Below the pieces are notes generated by a model. That model made no database searches and was not told the DNA's origin. It worked only from the letters and a program-made list of their open reading frames with translations. Shown here in pieces: positions 6,525-11,942 of a DNA stretch of 11,942 nucleotides. This DNA comes from JACAEY01 sp049700155. Its GTDB lineage: Bacteria > Nitrospirota > Thermodesulfovibrionia > Thermodesulfovibrionales > SM23-35. Both the position numbers and the translations under genes were made by a program. The stretch is from contig JBNAVX010000078.1 in NCBI GenBank assembly GCA_049700155.1, positions 1-11,942 of the forward strand, given 5' to 3'. Numbering within the stretch: position 1 is the stretch's first letter; each line of letters begins with the position of its first letter.

Positions 6525-7130
6525 TCATTTCCTTTTCTTCCATCTTTTATAAAGATTGTTCTTAATGCCAAGAGAATCGAGAACCTTGCCTACAATAAAA
6601 TCCACGATATGGTCTAAGTTTTTTGGATGGTGATAAAATGCTGGTATTGGTGGAATAATCTTAACTCCTGTTTCCGATAGTAACAACATATTTCTCAGGT
6701 GAATTGTGTTAAAAGGTGTTTCCCTTGGAACCAATATTAGTGTCCTACCCTCTTTTATCATAACATCTGCTGCTCTTTCAACGAGGTTATTCGCATACCC
6801 ATGTGCAATTCCTGAGAGGGTTTTCATCGAGCAAGGTATTATGATCATAGCATCTACCAAAGAAGAGCCACTTGATATGGGTGATAAAAGATTATCTTCG
6901 TTAAAATATTCTAAATTCGCATTAAGTAAACGGAAGTCTCTTTTTATTTTTTTCTCTATAGTATTTTCTTTACCATCCCAGTTATAACCTACCTCATCTT
7001 TCAGGATAATTTTGCCTTCTTTGGTAATTGTTAAATAAACTTTATGACCATACTTTAGAAGGTATTTCAATAACCTTACGCCATATATGCCTCCACTTGC
7101 ACCAGTTATAGCTATTATGTAAGTACCCAT
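6525..7130 (-). CDS. ubiX: Flavin prenyltransferase UbiX
   Basis: Transfers dimethylallyl to reduced FMN to make prenylated FMN, the cofactor of UbiD decarboxylases. Motifs, numbered from the chosen start: the FMN-binding TGASGGIYG (9-17), SSGS (86-89), PCSMKTLSGIA (99-109) and RETPFNTIHLRNML (136-149), all typical of the UbiX/Pad1 family. The frame is open to an ATG at 7151, but family members begin just before the TGASG strand. The ATG at 7130 overlaps the ubiD stop by one base (TGATG), with AAGGAG 11 bases upstream, so 7130 is the likelier start, giving 201 aa. Stop-start coupling with ubiD ensures co-production of enzyme and cofactor synthase. Confidence 0.92.
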   Translation of the reverse strand: MGTYIIAITGASGGIYGVRLLKYLLKYGHKVYLTITKEGKIILKDEVGYNWDGKENTIEKKIKRDFRLLNANLEYFNEDNLLSPISSGSSLVDAMIIIPCSMKTLSGIAHGYANNLVERAADVMIKEGRTLILVPRETPFNTIHLRNMLLLSETGVKIIPPIPAFYHHPKNLDHIVDFIVGKVLDSLGIKNNLYKRWKKRK

Positions 7131-8572
7131 CAGAACCCATACTCCTTCCATCTCTCATCCACAAGTTTCTTTATATCCTCTGACATTTTTATTTCATCTG
7201 GCCAATCTCTCATAAATCCTTCAGACCTCCATTTCTTTGTAGCATCAATACCCATCTTTCCTCCATAGGCAGGGATGTCAGAAGCATGATCAAGCACATC
7301 AAGGGGGCCCTCTACTATAATAATGTCTCTTTTAGGATCAACATTATTACCTATTCGCCATACAACTTCGCTTGGATTCTGTACATCAACCTCTTTGTCA
7401 ACGACCACAATAATCTTGGTAAAGCTTAACTGACCCATTCCCCATAAAGCATAAATTACTCGCCTTGCGTGACCAGCATACTGTTTATCTATAGAAACAA
7501 TAGCAATATTATGAAAAACCCCTTCCAGAGGTAGATTCATATCAACAATTTCTGGAAGCTGTTTTTTAATAAGAGGGAGGAAAATCCTCTCTGTAGCCTT
7601 AGCGATATAACAGTCCTCCATTGGTGGTTTTCCAACTATAGTTGCAGGATATATTGCGTCTTTTCTATGTGTTATACATGTTATGTGGAATACCGGAAAA
7701 TCATCTTTTAGAGAATAATAGCCTGTATGGTCTCCAAAAGGACCTTCTGTTCTTTTTTCATGTGGATCACAATATCCTTCAAGCACAATTTCGGAGTTTG
7801 CAGGTACTTCAAGGTCAACTGTTTCACATTTAACTAATTCAACAGGGGCTCTCCTTAAGAATCCTGCAAAAAGCATCTCATCTATCCCCTCAGGCAATGG
7901 AGCAGTTGCAGAATACATTACTGCAGGGTCAGAACCTATGGCAACTGCTACTTCAAGTCGCTTACCTATTTTTTGGGATTTTCTATAGTGTCTTGCCCCA
8001 TCTTTATGAATGTGCCAATGCATCCCTGTAGTTCTTTCATCATAAATATGCATCCTGTACATCCCACAATTTCGATTTCCTGATTCAGGGTCTTTTGTAA
8101 ACACCATAGGTAGTGTTATAAATTTCCCACCGTCTCCGGGCCATGTCTTGAGAACAGGAAAGATATTAAGAGATGGTTTATCTTTTATAATAATTTCTTT
8201 ACACGGTCCTGAATCTACATATTTAGGTAAAAAATCAGAGAGTCTTTTCAATTTCGGGATCGCTTTGAGTTTTTCAATTAAATTTGTTGGTATCTCTGGC
8301 TCAAGAAACTCAATCATTCGCAAGCCAATCTCATCAAGACTATTCACCTCAAGTGCAAGTTTCATCCTTTCATAAGAGCCAAAGAGATTTACAACACATG
8401 GAAATCTTGAACCTTTTGGATTCTCAAAAAAAAGCGCTGGGCCACCTCTTTTAACTACCCTGTCATTGATCTCAGATATCTCAAGAACTGGATCTACTTC
8501 GACTTTTATTCTTTTTAAAAGTCCACCTTTTTCCAGTACTTTGATAAAATCTCGCAGGTCTTTATATGCCAT
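7130..8572 (-). CDS. ubiD: UbiD-family prenyl-FMN-dependent decarboxylase
   Basis: A 480-aa aromatic-acid decarboxylase using prenylated FMN and a divalent metal. Asn168 and Arg173 lie in NRNCGMYRMH, followed by TTGMHWHIHKDGARHY (181-196). EGPFGDHTGYYSL holds Glu276 and Asp281, which with Arg173 correspond to the catalytic E-R-E/D set of the family. Length is normal for UbiD. In an anaerobe the most likely substrate is a polyprenyl-hydroxybenzoate or a menaquinone (futalosine route) intermediate, but UbiD paralogues also act on other aromatic acids, so the symbol marks family, not proven substrate. ATG 8572 has AAAGG six bases upstream. That ribosome binding site sits at the edge of the structured repeat at 8583-8735, so the repeat lies in the ubiD leader. 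Confidence 0.9.
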   Translation of the reverse strand: MAYKDLRDFIKVLEKGGLLKRIKVEVDPVLEISEINDRVVKRGGPALFFENPKGSRFPCVVNLFGSYERMKLALEVNSLDEIGLRMIEFLEPEIPTNLIEKLKAIPKLKRLSDFLPKYVDSGPCKEIIIKDKPSLNIFPVLKTWPGDGGKFITLPMVFTKDPESGNRNCGMYRMHIYDERTTGMHWHIHKDGARHYRKSQKIGKRLEVAVAIGSDPAVMYSATAPLPEGIDEMLFAGFLRRAPVELVKCETVDLEVPANSEIVLEGYCDPHEKRTEGPFGDHTGYYSLKDDFPVFHITCITHRKDAIYPATIVGKPPMEDCYIAKATERIFLPLIKKQLPEIVDMNLPLEGVFHNIAIVSIDKQYAGHARRVIYALWGMGQLSFTKIIVVVDKEVDVQNPSEVVWRIGNNVDPKRDIIIVEGPLDVLDHASDIPAYGGKMGIDATKKWRSEGFMRDWPDEIKMSEDIKKLVDERWKEYGF

Positions 8573-8582
8573 GATTAACCTT

Positions 8583-8735
8583 TATTATTCATAAAATTTT
8601 CGGCAGATGCAGTATTTGAGCGGATTTAAATTCTTTCGAAAAAAGAATTTAAATCGGAGTCCCGACCTTTTCGGGACGAGAATGAGCGAGAATACTGAAT
8701 CTGCCAATTACTCATAAATTTATGAACTTAGTGGG
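8583..8735. repeat. Structured ~153-nt repeat, copy B
   Basis: Second copy of the element at 3461-3614, in the same orientation. The closing arms are conserved: TTCATAAA (8588-8595)/TTTATGAA (8719-8726), GGCAGAT (8602-8608)/ATCTGCC (8699-8705) and AGTATT (8611-8616)/AATACT (8691-8696). The first inner hairpin is extended to 13 bp (8624-8654). The second has a different sequence, GTCCCGA/TCGGGAC (8659-8677), in the same place. Just outside the repeat, TTAACC (8575-8580) and GGTTAA (8734-8739) are also inverted. It sits directly upstream of ubiD and downstream of the PepSY-like gene. Confidence 0.8.
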
Positions 8736-8850
8736 TTAACTATTATTGAGTTTTATATTACCATAGCAATTTTCTTTTTTTCTTAATCAAGAAATAAAAA
8801 GTTGTAACTAATATTTAGACTTTAACTGGTATGTGTGAGATAGGTAAAAT

Positions 8851-9198
8851 TTAATAAACTGATCTTATTCTTCCTGTCCTTTTATCGATAATAATTCTAT
8901 CTATGGTCTTATTATCCCTGCCTCTTATTTCTACTTCAAAGAATAGATTTCTGTCCTTTATATTCCCTATTACCTCTCTGTTATGTTTAAAATGTCTCAA
9001 AAGCACTTTTCTTGCATCTCGTTCGTCCCTGATAACTTTCCTTTCACCATAACACTTTTCGCTTGGGTCAGCATAGTAAGTTCCATAATGGTATTTACTG
9101 CCTTTCCATCCACTATTACCGGGTTGTGCAAAAATACTTATATTTATTGACAACAATGAAATAATAGTCAGAATTATTATAAACAGCGCCTTCCTCAT
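8851..9198 (-). CDS. Small periplasmic protein, PepSY-like
   Basis: A 115-aa protein with a clear signal peptide (hydrophobic core ~5-22, likely cleavage after IFA at residue 24). The mature part ends in ARKVLLRHF...IGNIKDRNLFFEVEIRGRDNKTIDRIIIDKRTGRIRSVY (62-115, shortened here), the helix-then-beta-strand pattern of PepSY-like domains that regulate or chaperone periplasmic partners. I cannot assign a specific function. It contains a single cysteine (Cys49). It follows the ZraP/Spy-like gene on the same strand, with a long perfect hairpin between them, and is probably part of the same envelope-stress regulon. Its ribosome binding site is weak (TTAAAGAAA before ATG). Confidence 0.65.
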   Translation of the reverse strand: MRKALFIIILTIISLLSINISIFAQPGNSGWKGSKYHYGTYYADPSEKCYGERKVIRDERDARKVLLRHFKHNREVIGNIKDRNLFFEVEIRGRDNKTIDRIIIDKRTGRIRSVY

Positions 9199-9212
9199 TT
9201 TCTTTAATTATT

Positions 9213-9251
9213 TTACAATTTCAAGGGATTTTTTATCCCTTGAAATTGTAA
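9213..9251. repeat. 17-bp perfect hairpin between periplasmic genes
   Basis: TTACAATTTCAAGGGAT (9213-9229) and its exact reverse complement (9235-9251) flank a 5-nt loop. In the leftward mRNA the stem begins 11 nt after the ZraP/Spy-like stop and ends 14 nt before the start of the PepSY-like gene. No U-run follows on either strand, so it looks like an mRNA processing or stabilising element, or attenuator, more than a simple terminator. Confidence 0.7.
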
Positions 9252-9262
9252 CAAATCATTTC

Positions 9263-9631
9263 TTACTGACTTAAGGCCAAAGGTTTTCCACATAACCTTT
9301 TCCCATGTCTCTTCAAACACTCAGGTGAAACTTCATATTTATCAGCTACTTCACGTATCTTTGTCTTGAGCTCTCTTATTTCCTTTCTAAGCTTCTCCAT
9401 GCGATCATTATCAGGGTCTTGTTTTAGACATTCATTCCTTAATTCTAATCTCTTTATAGCAAGTTCATCCCTTAAATTGAGCGTCTCTGATTGAAATTTC
9501 TTCATATTTTCAATATCTATATTCTGACAGTTTGCAAAAAAATCTTGACCTCTGTATCCTTGGGCATAGACAACACCTGTTATTATTATGCCTAATATAA
9601 CAAGCAAACCTGTAATAGTTTTCTTTTTCAT
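9263..9631 (-). CDS. ZraP/Spy-like periplasmic protein
   Basis: A 122-aa protein with a signal peptide (core ~6-20, likely cleavage after VYA at 23). The mature region is highly charged and helical: FQSETLNLRDELAIKRLELR (46-65) followed by KLRKEIRELKTKIREVADKY (80-99). This is the pattern of ZraP and other periplasmic heavy-metal/stress chaperones of the CpxP/Spy superfamily. Four cysteines (35, 68, 105, 114) and His109 could bind metal or form disulfides. Such proteins often act as feedback sensors of a neighbouring two-component system, and here the kinase gene ends 80 nt upstream. The start has an excellent Shine-Dalgarno (AAAGGAGGTGA), but it lies in a strong predicted hairpin (9634-9689). 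Confidence 0.75.
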   Translation of the reverse strand: MKKKTITGLLVILGIIITGVVYAQGYRGQDFFANCQNIDIENMKKFQSETLNLRDELAIKRLELRNECLKQDPDNDRMEKLRKEIRELKTKIREVADKYEVSPECLKRHGKRLCGKPLALSQ

Positions 9632-9633
9632 TC

Positions 9634-9689
9634 ACCTTCACCTCCTTTCCTTAAACTTAAAATTAAAGATATCAAAGGAATGTGAAGGT
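9634..9689 (-). promoter_or_regulatory. Hairpin sequestering a ribosome binding site
   Basis: In the leftward mRNA the arm ACCUUCACAUUCCUUU (9689-9674) pairs with AAAGGAGGUGAAGGU (9648-9634), 14 pairs with one small internal loop, around a 25-nt loop. The second arm contains the whole Shine-Dalgarno of the ZraP/Spy-like gene and ends two bases before its ATG. The folded form should block initiation. Opening by temperature, a protein, or ribosomes arriving from the kinase gene 22 nt upstream would release it. The DNA dyad could alternatively be an operator. Confidence 0.55.
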
Positions 9690-9711
9690 ATAGCGAATAA
9701 ATTATGAAAAA

Positions 9712-11058
9712 TTATGAAGGAATTAATATAGTAAAAATTGCTCCGTTTCCGTATGTGCTTTCTACCTCAATTTTCCCTCCATGCGCCTCTGTAATCTCTT
9801 TTGCAATAGACAATCCTAACCCAAGACCACCTTCAGATACTTTGTAAAACCTCTCAAAAATATATGGAAGGTCCTCAGGTTTTATACCATGTCCTGTATC
9901 ACCTATCTCTATGGAGATACCTGATTCCCTTTTTCCTGTTTTTATCCATATTTTCCCGCCTTTTTCAGTAGCTTTTAAAGCATTAGTTAAAAGGTTAATT
10001 ATAACCTGGCTTAATCTATCAGGGTCTGCATTTATCTCAATCTCATTGCTACTGATAAATTCAAAACTGATCTCTTTCTCCAAAAATAATCTGCTGAATT
10101 TTTCTGATATATTTTTTAGAAAAGGGGTTAACTTAATTTTCTGTTTTTCAATCCACATTGTACCAGCTTCAGCCTGTGAAAGGTCTTCTATACCATCTAA
10201 AATTTTTTTTACTCTATTTATCTCCTCATATATTGAAAAAAGACGTTCCTTATCTACAGGCACTATGCCGTCTATCATTGCCTCAACCTCTCCTTTTATA
10301 ACTGTAATAGGTGTTCTTAATTCATGTGCAACATTTGAAATAAGTTTCTTCCTGAGTAAATCTTGTTTCTCAAGATTTTCTGCCATTTTATTAAATGTTT
10401 CTGAGAGTCTTTTTATTTCATCGCTGCCAGAGATTTTGACACGACTCTTTAAGTCACCCGTACTGATTGCATATGCAACAGAATCAAGTTGCTTTATTGG
10501 TTGAGTCAGTTTTCTTGAAAAGACCATACTGAAGAGGGCAACTATGCAACCAACTGCTAAAAGGGAAAAAAGTAGAAACCTGTTTGACCTTTCTATAAAA
10601 AAAAATTCTTTTTCTGGATATAAAAACCTGACCTCAAGGCTCCCGATCTCTTTGCCGGCCAGGAAAAGAGGATATGGAGAATATTCCCCTTCTTTACTCA
10701 GAAGTTTTACGTCTGTAACAGCCTTTATCCTCCTCTGCAATAACGGTGACAATCTACTAAAAGCACTCGCTGTATCAACTATTACTCTATCATTCAGGTC
10801 CTTTATTTTTACTTTAAGCCCCATCAATAATGCCCAGATAGCATCTTCATTTAACGCTTCAATATTCCATCCTGAATATTTTTCATATGAACCCTCAATA
10901 TTAGCAATAACACGGTAGACCCTATCTTCCATTTCACCCTCAAGATAATATCTAAAATCTCTTATCATAAGCTCTCTGAGAATATATGCTGCTGTTAGTG
11001 CAAGCATTGAAACGGTTAAAAGTACAATAAAAAATTTTGTCCAGATATTTTTAAACAT
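9712..11058 (-). CDS. Membrane sensor histidine kinase (BaeS/CpxA type)
   Basis: Numbered from ATG 11058 (448 aa): TM1 ~10-27, a periplasmic sensor region ~30-158, TM2 ~161-180, HAMP ~181-233 (LTQPIKQLD...GDLKSRVKISGSDEIKRL), HisKA with phospho-acceptor His245 in NVAHELRTPITVI, then the HATPase domain with N-box QVIINLLTNALKA (Asn355, Asn359), DTGHGI (387) and GLGLGLS (411-417). All catalytic boxes look intact. The frame also allows ATG 11088, but 11058 gives the normal short cytoplasmic lead before TM1 and overlaps the regulator stop by only 8 nt. The sensed signal is unknown; the downstream ZraP/Spy-like and PepSY-like genes suggest envelope or metal stress. Confidence 0.9.
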   Translation of the reverse strand: MFKNIWTKFFIVLLTVSMLALTAAYILRELMIRDFRYYLEGEMEDRVYRVIANIEGSYEKYSGWNIEALNEDAIWALLMGLKVKIKDLNDRVIVDTASAFSRLSPLLQRRIKAVTDVKLLSKEGEYSPYPLFLAGKEIGSLEVRFLYPEKEFFFIERSNRFLLFSLLAVGCIVALFSMVFSRKLTQPIKQLDSVAYAISTGDLKSRVKISGSDEIKRLSETFNKMAENLEKQDLLRKKLISNVAHELRTPITVIKGEVEAMIDGIVPVDKERLFSIYEEINRVKKILDGIEDLSQAEAGTMWIEKQKIKLTPFLKNISEKFSRLFLEKEISFEFISSNEIEINADPDRLSQVIINLLTNALKATEKGGKIWIKTGKRESGISIEIGDTGHGIKPEDLPYIFERFYKVSEGGLGLGLSIAKEITEAHGGKIEVESTYGNGAIFTILIPS

Positions 11059-11731
11059 CTTTTTTCCCGCTAAACCTGTAACCAACACCGTAAACTGTTA
11101 GAATCAAATTGGGGTTTTTTGGATCNNNNNNNNNNTGGGCGTCTATGCTTCTTTCATACCCTTCAAATTGATAACCAAGTGCTTTTTCAACTAACTCCTC
11201 CCTTGTAAATACCTTTTGGGGGTAAGAAGCAAGCACAAACAGCAATTTAAACTCTGTAGGTGTAAGCTCAACAGGTTTATCCCTTTTTATTACTTCATAA
11301 CTTCTTCCATCAATCTTTAAAAGTCCATTATTAAAACTGATAGGATAAGCGGTACATAGGTCATCCTTTTTTGCTCTTTTAAGAACAGCTTTCACTCTAT
11401 AAACCAGTTCTTTAGGGCTAAATGGTTTAACAACATAGTCGTCAGCACCAAGGGAAAATCCTGTTATTCTCTCTTCCTCCTGAGATTTAGCTGTAAGCAT
11501 AATGATAGGGAAATCACCTATTTCTCTAATCTCTTTGCAAACCGCTTCACCACTGATATCTGGCAATTTTAAATCGAGTATTACAAGAAGAGGAATTTCC
11601 TTCAAGACAAAATTTATTGCATCTCTTCCTTTCTCAAAATGAATGACTTTATATCCATTATTTTCAAGATATACTTTAACTATTTTTGCAATTTTTCTAT
11701 CATCTTCAACAATAATAATAGGACTTGCCAT
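11051..11731 (-). CDS. OmpR/PhoB-family response regulator (interrupted by assembly gap)
   Basis: The receiver domain (1-117) has the acidic pair Glu9/Asp10, phospho-acceptor Asp53 in VILDLKLPD, Thr80 and Lys102 in VVKPFSP. A winged-helix DNA-binding domain follows (PVELTPTEFKLLFVLASYPQ, TREELVEKALGY, ERSIDA, TVYGVGYRF). Ten Ns at 11126-11135 fall in the recognition-helix region. Relatives have about ten residues between RSIDxH and DPxNP where only three unknown codons fit here, so some 20 nt are probably missing although the frame is kept. ATG 11731 has GGAG six bases upstream. It is the first gene of the four-gene block and overlaps the kinase gene. The regulated genes are unknown, but it probably controls its own operon. 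Confidence 0.9.
   Translation of the reverse strand: MASPIIIVEDDRKIAKIVKVYLENNGYKVIHFEKGRDAINFVLKEIPLLVILDLKLPDISGEAVCKEIREIGDFPIIMLTAKSQEEERITGFSLGADDYVVKPFSPKELVYRVKAVLKRAKKDDLCTAYPISFNNGLLKIDGRSYEVIKRDKPVELTPTEFKLLFVLASYPQKVFTREELVEKALGYQFEGYERSIDAXXXXDPKNPNLILTVYGVGYRFSGKKDV
11126..11135. other. Assembly gap (10 Ns)
   Basis: Ten consecutive unknown bases inside the response-regulator gene. The length is probably nominal (see the regulator entry). Confidence 0.99.
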
Positions 11732-11782
11732 TTTTTCTCCTTTCTATTTTGATTTAATTTTTCATCTTTTATAAATTTCATT

Positions 11783-11806
11783 TTAGACTATAAATTAGAC
11801 TATAAA
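11783..11806. repeat. 12-bp tandem direct repeat upstream of the regulator gene
   Basis: TTAGACTATAAA occurs twice back to back with no mismatch, 52-75 bp upstream of the regulator ATG. OmpR/PhoB-family regulators bind tandem direct repeats about one helical turn apart, so this is a candidate autoregulatory box. It overlaps the candidate -10 of the promoter proposed at 11799-11828. Confidence 0.5.
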
Positions 11807-11828
11807 AAAGTATCATTCATATAAGCAA
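11799..11828 (-). promoter_or_regulatory. Possible promoter of the two-component operon
   Basis: On the minus strand TTGCTT (11828-11823) is followed after 18 bp by TATAGT (11804-11799). Both boxes are partial matches to sigma-70 elements. The predicted start site would leave a leader of roughly 60 nt before ATG 11731. AT-rich background makes this a low-confidence call. Confidence 0.3.
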
Positions 11829-11907
11829 GTGTTTATATTAATCAGATATAAATTACTATTATTACTCTATATTAAACTAAATTCTTCTGTTACGTAAAAA
11901 TCATTCT

Positions 11908-11942
11908 TGCACATATGGGAAACTATTTGTGCACATGACACA
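11908..11942. promoter_or_regulatory. Possible operator cut by the window end
   Basis: TGCACA (11908-11913) and TGTGCA (11928-11933) are inverted with 14 bases between them. TGTGCACA (11928-11935) is itself a palindrome, and the last seven bases TGACACA resemble a second half-site. The signal runs off the window, so its extent and target gene are unknown. Confidence 0.3.

Noticed and set aside
6706..6987. 93-codon ORF on the plus strand
   Set aside because: Antisense to ubiX, which has complete family motifs across the same bases.
7131..7151. Upstream ATG (7151) as the ubiX start
   Set aside because: It would add seven residues not typical of UbiX and a 22-nt overlap with ubiD; the TGATG stop-start at 7130 fits better.
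3461..8735. Composite transposon bounded by the two repeat copies
   Set aside because: The repeats are short and non-coding, no transposase lies between them, and the enclosed genes look like ordinary chromosomal operons.
9911..10504. 197-codon ORF on the plus strand
   Set aside because: Antisense to the histidine kinase, whose domains fully account for the region; Ser/Phe-rich shadow.
11059..11088. Upstream ATG (11088) as the kinase start
   Set aside because: It adds ten residues lying deep in the regulator gene; ATG 11058 gives a standard kinase N-terminus and a short overlap.

Overview
The window is AT-rich DNA from a Gram-negative bacterium: it encodes an inner-membrane AmpG permease and two small proteins with periplasmic signal peptides. 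The DVU0298-type HEAT protein, the paired UbiD/UbiX decarboxylase genes, the sigma-54 promoter and the palindromic intergenic repeats suggest an anaerobic Nitrospirota (Thermodesulfovibrio-like) or deltaproteobacterial genome. That placement is an impression from gene content, not a computed result. A 10-N gap at 11126-11135 shows it is a draft assembly, possibly a metagenome bin. There are no rRNA or tRNA genes, transposases or CRISPR arrays.

Layout. 1-645: no convincing gene, two hairpin elements and a possible nagZ promoter. 646-3367 (+): nagZ and ampG, overlapping if ampG starts where its homology begins. 3368-3622: convergent spacer filled by two palindromic elements, one being the first copy of a ~153-nt structured repeat. 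3623-5252 (-): an operon of a DUF1460 anhydro-muropeptide amidase followed by a PilZ-class III nucleotide cyclase fusion, overlapping by 14 nt. 5253-5600: divergent spacer with a 19-bp palindrome and a near-consensus sigma-54 promoter reading into a 63-codon ORF at 5601. 5805-8572 (-): ubiD, ubiX and a HEAT-repeat gene, with ubiD directly behind the second repeat copy. 8851-11731 (-): an OmpR-type response regulator, its histidine kinase, a ZraP/Spy-like periplasmic protein and a PepSY-like periplasmic protein.

How the genes fit together. NagZ, AmpG and the DUF1460 protein are the three activities needed to import anhydro-muropeptides, trim the GlcNAc and detach the peptide from anhydroMurNAc, so 646-5252 reads as a cell-wall recycling locus. 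The DUF1460 protein has no visible signal peptide, so it may act in the cytoplasm in the role AmpD plays in enterobacteria. A cyclase with a c-di-GMP-type PilZ input is translationally coupled to it, hinting at a link between wall turnover and second messengers. The kinase/regulator block resembles Cpx/Bae/Zra envelope or metal stress systems with periplasmic accessory proteins. UbiX makes prenylated FMN for UbiD, probably for quinone synthesis.

The most interesting non-coding signals are the sigma-54 promoter with an upstream palindrome feeding a nearly leaderless ORF (or small RNA), the two-copy structured repeat, and a hairpin that would hide the ribosome binding site of the ZraP/Spy-like gene.
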